DNA of 64,000 bases, taken from Trigonopsis variabilis. Lineage: Eukaryota > Ascomycota > Trigonopsidomycetes > Trigonopsidales > Trigonopsidaceae. Below the pieces are notes generated by a model. It worked only from the letters and a program-made list of their open reading frames with translations. It searched no databases and was not told the origin of the DNA. The stretch lies in assembly GCA_003707065.3 (NCBI GenBank), contig PPXM03000004.1, positions 620,001-684,000 of the forward strand, read 5' to 3'. The translations under genes were made by a program, and so were the position numbers. This document shows, piece by piece, positions 22,085-32,465 of the stretch; the stretch's first letter is position 1, and each line of letters opens with the position of its first letter.

Positions 22085-24072
22085 ATGACTGCCGAGAGTC
22101 TGATCGATGTCAGCGCCATCAAGGAAGAGGACGCTGACGCTTTGTTCCACATCCTCGATGATGCAAGTCAGCTGCTTTACTCGTCTAACGGTTAGATACA
22201 AGGTCGTAAAGCCTTAGTAATGGATCCTACTATGGCCGGCACCTTAGCCCTTGTGGTGAAGAGCGTCACTTTGAAGGTACACTTTTAATTTATAATGCCG
22301 AATCTAACCATCAGCAACATGGAATTGTCGAGTTTTTTACCTTAGGTCAAGCATTTGAGCCCAGTATCGATAATATTGTCTTCCTTATTCGACCAGAGCC
22401 AAACCAGTCTCGCCAAATTTGCAGAGATATCCGTCGCTTGACAAAATCTTTCCAAGCAACAGGAAAAGATGCTTACTATGCGATGATTTGCGTGGCAAGC
22501 CAGCCGCTGTGGTTATCTAGTTATCTACAAGACTCTGGTTTGCTGGGAGACGTCGATCTCTTCGAATGGCCGTTGGGTTTCATCCCTTTAGAACCTGACT
22601 TGCTTAGTTTGGAGTTACCTAGAGCCTCTTTCCAGGACCTCTACGATGATCAAACTTCCTTCTGTTTGGCTACTGCCGCTCAAGGCTTATATGATCTTCA
22701 GCGTAGATTCGGATTATCACCAAAAATCATTGGCAAAGGTCACTATTCGTTCCAGCTCGCTAAAATCCTGCAACGACTACACCAAGAAGAAGAACTAAAT
22801 CAAGATCCTATCGCTCGTCATCAAGGACCGTCACCATTTATCGATCAAATTATCCTTCTTGAGCGCTCGTGTGATATGGTCACTCCATTGTTAAACCAGT
22901 TGACATATGAGGGTCTGATTGATGAATTCCATGGTATTCTCCATGGGCAAGCAGATCTTCCTCTCGACATCATCTCGCCCGCGAGAAATCAACATCTCTC
23001 AACATCAGATAAGAAGAAGCGTGTGCCATTAAACTCTTCAGATCCCTTATATAAAGACATCCGTGATCTCGATATAATAAGCGTCGGTCCTCATCTGAAT
23101 ACAATAGCGAGGAAATTAGCTAGCGACTACGATGAACGACATAATGCTCAAACGGTGAGCGAAATTAGAGAGTTTGTCCACAAATTGGGATCCCTTCAAT
23201 CTGAGCACCAAAGTTTGAGGATGTTAACCTTATTAGCTGAGGATCTGATGGAGAAAACTCAGTCAGACACTTTCGGGAAAAGTCTAGAAATCCAACAAAA
23301 CCTTATTATCGATGGACTCAGTACCAGTACACTTCATTCTATGTTTGAAGATCTTGTCTATTCGGAAGCTCCATTAAATCTCATCCTGCGCCTCTGGTCA
23401 CTCGAATGTCTGGTAAACGGAGGAGTGCGAGATAAGGATTATGCATCATTTAAACGGCTTATCACTCAAACGTACGGTTACCAGCATCTTATGACGATCC
23501 GTGATCTTGAAAAAATGGGTCTTTTGTTTCAACGATCGGACGCTAGTTCTCAGTGGTCATTCCCTACTCTTCTAAAGCTCCTCCGACTCAGCGTTTTAGA
23601 TGAGCCCTCTGACAGTCATTCGGACTTCGCCTTTCTGTACGCTGGATATGCTCCTCTTAGTGTACGACTAGCTCAGTGTCTCATTGAGAAAAATAAGGGG
23701 CCAAAGATTTTTCAGGAGGCCGGGAAGTCAATCCCAGGGGAGAATTTCGAGATCCAACAGAAAGAAAAAGACAAAATCTATAAAGGAAAAGGTTGGATTC
23801 AGTTTGTATCATGCGCGTGCTAACATAATAGTGGCCAACGGCGTTGATCTCAAGAAAACTACTATCTTCTTCATGCTTGGAGGTATTACTTATGGCGAGA
23901 TTGCAGCTTTAAGATTTTTGGCCAACAAAGTAAAAGGTGAGATTTGTTGGTGATTCTCCTAACGATAGAAACTCGTAATATAATCATAGCAACAACAGGC
24001 ATAATATCAGGAGATGCTATCATGGATATTGCAAAAGAAAAGGCGAAGACATCACCGATAGCGACTGAATAA
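22085..24072 (+). CDS. VPS33: Vps33, Sec1/Munc18-like subunit of HOPS/CORVET
   Basis: Five exons: 22085-22162, 22196-22276, 22315-23791, 23832-23936 and 23990-24072; 607 aa. Junctions restore ILDD/IQGRKALVMDPTMAGTL, SVTLK/QHGIVEFF and, at the C-terminus, IFFMLGGITYGEIAALRFL followed by VKATTGIISGDAIMD. These are Sec1-family features of Vps33 (FIDQIILLERSCDMVTPLLNQLTYEGLIDEF is the most conserved block). Vps33 clamps SNARE bundles for vacuolar and endosomal fusion. Intron 1 appears to be GC-AG (GCAAGT donor). Intron 3 needs an odd GTTGGA donor to keep frame, because the better-looking GTTTGT donor shifts it; that junction is the weak point. Convergent with UBA3. Confidence 0.88.
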
Positions 24073-24122
24073 CTGTAAAGGGAAAGGAGTAGGATGTATA
24101 GCGATGTATAATAGAAGAGGCC

Positions 24123-24139
24123 TCCATAGAATCTATGGA
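24123..24139. repeat. Short hairpin between convergent VPS33 and UBA3
   Basis: TCCATAGA and TCTATGGA flank a single A, giving an 8-bp potential stem in the 98-base spacer between the two stop codons. It could mark 3'-end formation; no function is shown. Confidence 0.35.
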
Positions 24140-24170
24140 ATCTATATAAAAGCAGTCAGGAAATGCCTCT

Positions 24171-25567
24171 CTATTCATACTTTACTATCAGTCTTAAGCT
24201 GAAAGGAAGAGACGGATCTGACACAGATATTTCTTCTCCTTCAGTGACAAGGTCCACCAGTAATTTCGATAAGTTCGGCCGAGTAGCCTTTTCGATTTCA
24301 GGAGGAGCCTGCATGTAAAGGCTTTTTGAAGGACTTGTTAATGAAGGTCGCTTGAGCGTTGTATCTTGATGTTGACTCAAGCTTTCGACAAAATCGCCCA
24401 GCGTCCAATTGCGGTCCGCATGATATTTTTTTGGCAAGTTACCACATACCTGACATTCAGGATTTCGCTCCAATTCAAAACTAAAAGTATAGACTGAGTC
24501 TGTCCCGATGTACATCATATAGTTATTGAGATAGGGATCACAAGAAGTAGCGATTTTGAAAGCCTCATTGCAACATGACGCAGCAATAACAGCGTTTGTG
24601 GATGCCACAGCTGGTATGATATTTTTGATGACACCTTGAGTCAACGAGTAGGTCACACCTTGGATTCCAAACTCCTCTGCCCGAGCAAGCGCGGTTTTAT
24701 ATAACCAAGTAATATCATTGGGATCGTCGCCGTCATATTTTTTGTCTAAAAGTTCAGTTCATTATTCTAGCCTTATTGTTACCTCCAAATAATCTAGGCC
24801 ATTCTAAGACACTTGCCCACTCTATGCAATGCTCCGGAAGACGGGGGGTATTAGCGATTGTACAGATCGGATAAGTCGTCTGTTTTCCAAGCATGCCTAA
24901 GCTACACTCATAGCAAGCGGTTAGAGTAGGCAAGATGACCCTTGATTGACCTTTGAATCCCTCGGTTCCACCGTCAATGAGAGGTTTTAAACTTTGCGGA
25001 TCCGACGCATCAACCATGTCGACCAAAGTGGCGTTGATCCATCTTCTTGCCTCTATACTGTCCAGTCCACAGATAACCATGGTAAATTGATAGTAGTAAT
25101 CGTCATCTTTGTCTTGTATCTTCCCGTAATATGGAGTGATCTTGACCCCTTTGACCCTATTCATAACGAACTCGGCGGCAACCGTAGCTTTTGCTTTGCC
25201 TATATCCTTTTCACGAAACAGAAACTGTCTATTGAGGTTCGATATGTCGATTGTATCCATATCAATCACATGAATATCTTTGAATCCACTCAAGGCGAGA
25301 TTTTTCAAGATCTCACAGCCTAGACCTCCCGCACCGCTTGGATTATTAGTTTTTCTGAACAAAATTAGTGCTCACATTACTCTAATATTAACCAATGAAT
25401 ATACAGTGTCACTCACAGAACTTTCGCTTTTGAGAGGTAGTCAAGCACCGCGGGCCCAGGTTCAAATTCACTATCACAAAACGGCCCACGTTCATATAAT
25501 AGAGAATTTCTTAATGGCCTGTAATTTGTTAGATAGCTGTAGAGATTGGCGTATCTCCATACTTCAT
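24171..25567 (-). CDS. UBA3: NEDD8-activating enzyme E1 catalytic subunit Uba3
   Basis: Five exons on the minus strand: 25567-25563 (5 nt, ATGAA), 25518-25417, 25381-25376 (6 nt), 25336-24783 and 24745-24171; introns of 44, 35, 39 and 37 nt; 413 aa. Only with the 6-nt exon does the ATP-binding loop read [20 protein letters not shown], the exact family consensus. Further hallmarks are [44 protein letters not shown], the catalytic-Cys region [20 protein letters not shown] and [20 protein letters not shown]. The C-terminal ubiquitin-fold domain binds the E2. With Ula1/APP-BP1 it activates NEDD8/Rub1 for Ubc12 and cullins. The start exon is the least certain part. Confidence 0.9.
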
Positions 25568-25795
25568 TGTGGATTTGCGAGAAAGAAATTGTGACGTTGC
25601 ACGGGAAAATGGGTGGTATTCAACTTGGGGTTCAATTGATCACCCCAAGCGATATAGAAACCCTGAGACTCCTTCTGCAGCTTACATAACTCGAGTGGCT
25701 CATTCTAAATAGTAAACAATTTTACTAGGCGATGGTGTAGGGTGAGCAAGATAATAGTGAGAAATATCGTTGTCAAGGTGGTCTACCTGTGAGCG

Positions 25796-27354
25796 ATGGA
25801 TGATGCTATTCATCGACGCTACATGATCCGATCACGAATTCTTCCGGTCTGTAGGACTTTGAGGTCGTGCCGGTTCAATTCGACAACTAGCGCAGTTCCA
25901 TCTCTGTACGACATCGTGGTTGTCGGTGGAGGTCCGGCAGGATTATCGTTATGTGCCGCGTTAAGTAAGATCTGGGGACTCTTTTCGGGGACTAACAGGA
26001 AATAGAATCAAGTGAGGTTACATCGAGTCTAAAGATAGCCTTAGTTGAAGCAAGTGACCTGAATAAGGTCCGAAAATGGTATCAGGGGATCGATCAAGAA
26101 TTTTCGAATCGAGTGGTCAGTCTGATTCCAGGAACCAAGAAGAATCTCGAAAGTACGGAGAACGTTATAAACTGTTATGCTAACATGGGTTAGAATGGGG
26201 TGCTTGGGACTATATCATTCAAGATAGGATCCAAGAAGTTCAAAAGATGAAGGTAGGATTGAGGTGACGAATGGTTAATCTTACTTCTATAGGTTCTAGA
26301 CGGGATTTCCAATATCGAACTAGAATTTGAGCCTGAAGAATATGGCTCAATATCATATATGTGCGAGACTCTGAACATCCAGCAGTCATTACTAGCCTTG
26401 GTTGACGACAAAGCTCCTAATGTTACGATATATGACAGAAATAAAGTTCAAAACATAGTTAAAGGTGTACCATCGGACGTCAATGACTTGAGTTCTTGGC
26501 CACTAGTTGAACTAAGTGGTGGAGAAAAGCTGGGTGCGCGATTATTGATTGGAGCAGACGGTGCAAATTCTCCTGTTAGAAAATATGCTGACATTCCTTC
26601 CAGAGGCTGGGATTATGATTCATTTGGTGTGGTAGCTACATTGGAATTAGACTTACCATATAATGACACTGCATGGCAAAGATTTCTTCCTACTGGTCCT
26701 CTGGCTATCTTACCGCTCCCTGGCAATCGTGCGACAATGGTCTGGTCCGCCAAAAATTCTCTAGCTAAACATTTGTTGTCTCTTAGTCCAGAATCTTTGG
26801 CTCCCTTGATAAATGCTGCTTTGTTTTTGAGCCAGCCTGATCTTAAGTACCTCTATCAACTAAGTGATCCGCAAGAAATCAGCGATGAAAGTGAATGGAG
26901 AATTGAGCAAATATTTAATAAAGCATCGACTACTGACTTCCCTCCTGAAATCCTGAGAGTAATACCTGGGTCTGTCGCTGGATTCCCGCTTAAGATGAGA
27001 AATTGTGATACTTATGTCAGTGACCGAGTAGCGCTAGTGGGCGATGCCGCTCATTCGACTCACCCTCTGGCTGGACAAGGTCTGAATCAAGGCCAAGCGG
27101 ATGTCGCTTCATTAGCAGGCGTTATTGAACAAGCCATTGAACGAGGCAATGATATTGGCTCGTTGCTCGCTCTAGAACCTTATTGGGCCGCACGTTGGCC
27201 AAAAAACAATATGATGCTGGGGGTCGTTGACAAATTGCATAAGCTTTATTCAACTGATTGTGCCCCTATTGTTTCGTTGAGAAGCTGGGGTCTCGACGTC
27301 GTTAACCAACTGGATTGGCTCAAGAAGGCGTTTATACGTCAAGCATCTGACTAG
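25796..27354 (+). CDS. COQ6: Coq6 flavin monooxygenase of ubiquinone biosynthesis
   Basis: Four exons: 25796-25964, 26006-26152, 26194-26252 and 26293-27354; introns of 41, 41 and 40 nt; 478 aa. The basic N-terminus (RRYMIRSRILPVCRTLRS) is a mitochondrial presequence. Then come the FAD dinucleotide fold DIVVVGGGPAGLSLCAAL, the middle motif LLIGADGANSPVRKYA and the second FAD motif VALVGDAAHSTHPLAGQGLN. Junctions restore CAALKSSEVTSSLKIALVEA and WGAWDYIIQDR. Coq6 hydroxylates the ring (C5) during coenzyme Q synthesis on the matrix side of the inner membrane. The acceptor of intron 1 is the second of two adjacent AGs; the first would introduce a stop. Confidence 0.94.
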
Positions 27355-28047
27355 TGTACATAAGACGACAACACGACACGTAAGACAGTGACTGATCTGA
27401 TTAATCGAGATTATCGTGAAGTAGACCTAGCCCCGCCATTTGCGGAGATACCCATATTCAAGCGAACGGATATAGCATTACAAAGCTTATGTACGCCAAC
27501 AAAGACTATCAGTGACAATACTATACATGATCCGTCGTCATTTGTGAGCATCGTCATCAAGCTTGCGTAACACCCTACGTAAGCCGCCAGGAGAGTTACA
27601 CGTGCGAAAGTTGATCGTCGAAACCGAACATACACTTTCTAAAGTATGTACGCCCTATCGCATGGTAAATCCGCGGCTATGAGTACGAACATCCCAAAAG
27701 ACGTCGCGGCCATATTGAGACCTGTTGAGGTCCGTTATAGTAATATAAAGCTAAATGGGAGTATTCTAATGAAATAACGAATAATATTCGTAATGATCTC
27801 CGGATTTGTCCCATGTCTTGGAAGCCACGCGGAATTATCAGTCAAAGTCCGACCGACGCTTTCCTTTTGAGGTAATGACGGTTACCAAGTAGGGCCGTTT
27901 TTGTAATGGTTTTTCGGACGTCCGCGTGGAGACCGGGACAGACACTGAAAAGGGTGGAAAGTAGTGACTGCAACCGGAGTCGGGACGTATGAGCCGAATC
28001 AAGAGAAAAGCGACTTTAAAAGACTCGTACACCCAACCCTTCACCAT
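27355..28047. other. Spacer between COQ6 and the CaaX protein gene
   Basis: About 690 bases. The 3' part probably contains the 5' exon or leader of the next gene: its frame is open back to a stop near 27946 but without an ATG. I could not settle a donor/acceptor pair. Nothing else was recognised. Confidence 0.4.
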
Positions 28048-28686
28048 ATGCCTGTCCAATCTTCATATTCGCTGGACGTGGAGACATGGTCGCGTCATGT
28101 CGTTCCTCCTGCTCCTGTCTTACCTATTCGACGAAGTCCTACAATATCAGATCAAGTTGTCTTTACGTCCGAACGCTATCCCAGACCTGTAAATCGTCCA
28201 TTAAAGAGTGAAAACGGACCTCCTGAGCTCGACACTACATCTGTATTAGGTTCTACTCCTATATATCTTGGTGATATGGACGATAATGGATCTTCCTTGG
28301 AACCGGTTTCGTCGGCCGAAACTACTATCCTAGGCCCGTCATTATCGTCTAGTCCTGCAGAAAGCCAACCTAGTCTTAGTCGACAGCAGTTTAGTCTAAA
28401 ACATCGAATAAACTCACTAATACGGTCACCTGGTGGGGAGAGTGACCAATCAACCTCAAGGTCATCTTTTAATTATTTTAGGGATGAACCGATTCGTCCG
28501 TATCCTCAAGCAGATGAAAACGATGGGGTTGATGACGATGCGAAGTCGTCAGTGTCCAGTGACTGTGGGAGTGTTCGATATTATCCTGCTCAATCCTTAC
28601 AGTCCAGATCTAAAGGACGATCTAATACTATCAGGTTTCCCGACGATAAAAACAACAAAAGTCCCATGTGTTGCATTATAATGTGA
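28048..28686 (+). CDS. Uncharacterised Ser/Pro-rich protein with a C-terminal CaaX box
   Basis: At least 212 aa from ATG 28048. The frame is open about 34 codons further upstream, so a 5' exon is likely. I do not recognise the family. The body is hydrophilic, rich in Ser, Pro, Asp and Arg, with clusters such as LSSSPAESQPSLS and DENDGVDDDAKSSVSSD, and no membrane span. The last residues are SPMCCIIM: CIIM fits a CaaX prenylation signal and the extra Cys before it could be palmitoylated, as in Ras proteins. No GTPase motifs are present. It is probably a peripheral membrane protein with a disordered body. The final basic patch (SRSKGRSNTIRF) would aid membrane binding. Confidence 0.55.
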   Translation: MPVQSSYSLDVETWSRHVVPPAPVLPIRRSPTISDQVVFTSERYPRPVNRPLKSENGPPELDTTSVLGSTPIYLGDMDDNGSSLEPVSSAETTILGPSLSSSPAESQPSLSRQQFSLKHRINSLIRSPGGESDQSTSRSSFNYFRDEPIRPYPQADENDGVDDDAKSSVSSDCGSVRYYPAQSLQSRSKGRSNTIRFPDDKNNKSPMCCIIM

Positions 28687-29440
28687 TCTTATCGATGAAA
28701 TTTTTCCATCTTTGCTTTCCCTTTTCTCTGGCATCTCCTTCTAATCCCTCATACTATTCATTAATCTTCTCTTTGGACTGTATATATATAAACTTGGCGT
28801 TGAAACTCGGGATTTCTTTTTTTTTGCGCAGCTCTTTACTTTAATGACGATTTTTTACGATTATTGTTGCTTGCCTCGATTATTTTTATGAAATGTCTTC
28901 TTTTCTCATCGAGCTTGAAAACTAATCCATTACTTTATGCGCCTTGCGCTTTTGCATGGATTCCTTCTCCACTGTGTATATGTGCTAGCTGTCGCTCGGG
29001 TCAAGGGTGACCCTGAATAACTTGAAACCAATATCTGGATCTGTTCTAACGATCTACTCTGTGCTTTAGCAAACGACTGTGATGAATACAGCAATTGTGT
29101 AATACTAGTGTCCGTCATTCGTAGCCAGATCATCTGCAATATACTAGCCATTCTTTATCTACGGATGTCTTGGGTTTCCTTTCTTAAGTGCAACGTTGCG
29201 AATGTCGAGCAAAGGATCGAAAAGGTCTTATGCTTGGACCAGGGGATAATGTCACAGGGACCGCCATGCTTCGTTGTGATCGGTTGTAACGCAGAACGCT
29301 CGTTCATCCCGACGGCATTCAACACTTAAAGACGAAACAAATCTTGTTTAACCCGAGACAACGACTGGGAATTGTTCAAGACAATCTTCTAATAATTTCT
29401 CATTGACACTGTTTTTCTATTGGGTGGCCGAGACGAAGGA
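28687..29440. other. Region upstream of SGM1, containing a decayed partial SGM1 copy
   Basis: About 750 bases. The 5' half is T-rich and non-coding (3' end of the CaaX gene). The 3' half contains the partial duplication described separately. No complete gene is seen. Confidence 0.5.
29133..29236 (+). pseudogene. Decayed duplicate of part of SGM1 exon 1
   Basis: This stretch aligns with 29540-29652 in the SGM1 coding region. In the best 50 bases (29178-29227 against 29595-29644) I count 41 identities by eye. It reads WVSFLKCNVANVEQRIEKVL where SGM1 reads WGSFLKRTVASVEQRIDKVL. A small indel upstream and a following stop break the frame, and no ATG-started gene surrounds it. It is most simply a fossil of a local direct duplication about 410 bp upstream. 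Confidence 0.7.
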
Positions 29441-32222
29441 ATGGATAATGATCTGGACCTTTATTCAAATAGGCTCTTGGGAGCGTCTTCGACTGATAAC
29501 TCCAATTCATCAGAGACAGCTGCTCAAGATAAATCTACTTCTGCAGGCGAGCCTAGTAGCCCTTCTTTACCAACAGATGTCTTAGGTTGGGGTTCCTTTC
29601 TTAAGCGGACAGTTGCAAGTGTCGAACAAAGGATCGACAAGGTGCTATTGGAAGGGTCGGAGGCCGAGGTGAAAAAACCGTCTACTAATAATTCTTCTCC
29701 AAGAGACTCTCCTCAACCTAGAGAATCCCTTCAAGAACGCTTAGCAAGAGCTGCTGCTAGTGGTAAGAAGGCATCTCGAATTGGTTCTAATTCCGTTTCT
29801 CAGACTTCTTCTGTGAGAACGTCGTTTGACAATAATTTCAATGACTCAAAGGGCGCTGCTATTGAAGATTCGCCTGCGAAAGCCGTGGAGTCTGAGACCG
29901 CCCTTATCGAAGCAGCGTCTTCCCGCGAAACCGGCTCAGGTAATGCCACTGGTCATCTGGAGGATGGTCTTCAGCAGACAAAAGCAGAGGTCCAATCGAA
30001 TGAACGTAACATTGGTAATGAAGCTCTACCAAAGGAAGATGGAGATGACTCTCACACTCGGCAGGCCTTGCAAACAGACGTTACCCCAGAAAATCTACCT
30101 AAAAATGAAGATACACTAGAGGCTCATAATTCCTCACTTCCACAGGAGTCTAACAGTATTCCTATCTCCTCATCATCTCGAACTGTGGAAATTTCCAGTG
30201 CTGATCTCAGTGCATTGCCGAGTAGCCAAGTGAGTCAGCGCCCGTCGCTCGATAGTTCACGCCCATCAATAGATGTTGATAAAGAATCTGGTCTAGGGCT
30301 TCGAAGCTTTCTACGATCTACATTACAAGAGAATGTTAAAAACGACTCTAACCCATCAAGCATGGATGAAAAGGACCGAAAAATCGCGCTCTTAATCGAA
30401 GAAGGTGAACGAATGTCCAAGAATGAACTCAAGCATATGAATACAATCAAGAAATTGCGGGCTCGGCAAGCTGAAGATGAGAAAGTAGTCCAGGACCATA
30501 TCCGTCGCACTGAGAAAGCAGAAAAAGAGCTTGCCAGTCTCAGAGAAAAAGTCCAAAAGTACGCTGAAAATGAGAAGGTACTCAATGAACGGATTAAAAA
30601 GCTTAGTAAGATCGAACAAGACGCTTCGGCTGTTCGTCGGGAGAGAGATGAGTATATGGTATGATTATCGGTGCTCTGGAGCCAGCTAACTTTTTAAGAT
30701 TGCGAATTCTAAATTGCGTCAGCAGCTCAGTGAAGCAAAGGCTCGAGCTGACGAGGTGCAAGTGCGCGTGCAGACTGAAGCTTTACAGGCAGAACAAGAA
30801 GTATCTGCAGGTCTTCGAGCTACAATAGCGGTACTGGAGTCAGAACTGACCGTGGTTAAAGAGAAAGCAGAAACTGATATGCGTCTCATCGAAAGTCGGA
30901 ACGAGCGGGAAGTTGCGAAGGTTAAGGCGATAGAAAAAGGATTACGGGAAGAAAATGCTCAACTAGAAGCACAGATTGAGAATGTTCGCAGCCAGCTTGA
31001 AGATCTATCTGCCGCAACGTCGAATGATAGCCAAGCTAAGCTTCTTCGTCAGGTTGAACTTCTCCAATCTCAACATGCTGATGCAACTTCAACATGGCAA
31101 GAAATCGAAGAGAGTCTCACCGCAAAAATCGCGGCGTTGGAGAATGAACGTGATGAAAGCATAGGAAGAGAAGCATCATTACGGAAACGACTAAGACAAG
31201 ATCAAGCCTCGTTGCGGGAATTAGAGGAGACATTAGAAAACGTTCAGGCTCAAGCTCATGAATCCAAGAAGTTGATGGACTTACAATCGGCGTCAGTTGA
31301 AGAGCTAAAGAATGAGTTGTCTCTGACAATGACGAGGTTAGAACAGGCCGAAGAATTGCTCGAAAAAGAACGAGAGCAGTCTTTGGCTGCACGGGAGGAA
31401 TTGCGGGCGTCTGTTAAAGCACGAGATCTTCAAATTACTCAGCTCCAGCAGGCTGGACCACCTGGGGCAGCATCAACGGCGCACTCGTCTCCTCGAGCAT
31501 CATTTGGGGCATTTACGGGGCGCCGAATGAATTCGATAACGGAAGATATGATGGCATGGAGTGCTGCAACTGCCATTGCTAATCCGAGTACACCCTCGGA
31601 AGCTGGATTGTATCCTACCAGTTCATCTCAATCCCAGACTCCTCGACCTGGTCGTCTCGTGCGAATGTCGACTGGGCGATCCAGCCAAGGATATGACTCA
31701 TTCTCACGGTTGTCGCCTGCTCCTTCACAGACAGTCTTGACCCCGAATGGTGATGGCTTTGAAAGGTTGAGCGACATCTCCGACGAAGGTAGTAACGGAA
31801 CGGGAGGAGAGGAGTCTGACAGTGGGTTCATGTCTCCGCAGATGACTCCCTCTGTCTCTACAGCAGGTCCTAGTGTTCATCTTGTAGAGCGCATGGGAAC
31901 GACTGTACGACGACTGGAGTCTGACATGGTTGTCGCGAGAGAGGAGATAGCCAGGCTAACATCTGTGCGAGATGAGATGCAAGAGGAAATGGTCAACCTA
32001 TTACGTCAGGTAGAAAGCATAAACAAATTCAAAGAGGCCAACGAAAAACTAGAAGCAGAGATGGAGAAACTACGTCTGCGCGAAAAGACGGCGCTAGAGA
32101 TGTTGGGAGAAAAATCGGAACAAGTCGACGAGCTGCAGGCGGATGTTCAAGATCTTAAACAGGTCTATCGCACTCAGATCGAAGAGCTAGTAAATCAGCT
32201 GGAGGCAGCTCGTGTACGTTAA
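29441..32222 (+). CDS. SGM1: Sgm1/TMF-type golgin coiled-coil protein
   Basis: Two exons, 29441-30658 and 30699-32222, with a 40-nt intron ending in AAG; 913 aa. The N-terminus has a short Trp-anchored motif (GWGSFLKRTVASVEQRIDKV) typical of TMF-family golgins, then a Ser-rich acidic linker. Extended coiled coil runs from about residue 305 to 680, a Ser/Gly-rich break follows, then the C-terminal TMF domain (about 790-913) with EMLGEKSEQVDELQADVQDL and YRTQIEELVNQL. Family members sit on Golgi membranes and bind Rab6/Ypt6 through the C-terminal coil. The start used is the first ATG of the frame. A broken copy of its 5' end lies just upstream. Confidence 0.85.
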
Positions 32223-32465
32223 TGAAGCTGAATTGCAGGATGTAATCCCATTGTAACACAGTCCTGGACGCTGTTTCCGAGTAGCGCCGGAGTTAAGGTC
32301 ATAACGACTCATGGGCCACAATTGTCCGTTCGTATTGACAAGGGCCGATGAGCCTTGTTAGTAATGCGCAAGGCATGATTGGCCACTGCACGCCTTTTGA
32401 TTTGCGGCTCTGCTACATTTTAAATACCCTCTTCGCCATCGTCCCTGCCAGACAACACTTTACGC

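Noticed and set aside
24754-25362. UBA3 starting at ATG 25362 ([13 protein letters not shown])
   Set aside because: That ATG lies within an intron; the conserved KVLVIGAGG loop is restored only by the upstream exons and microexon.
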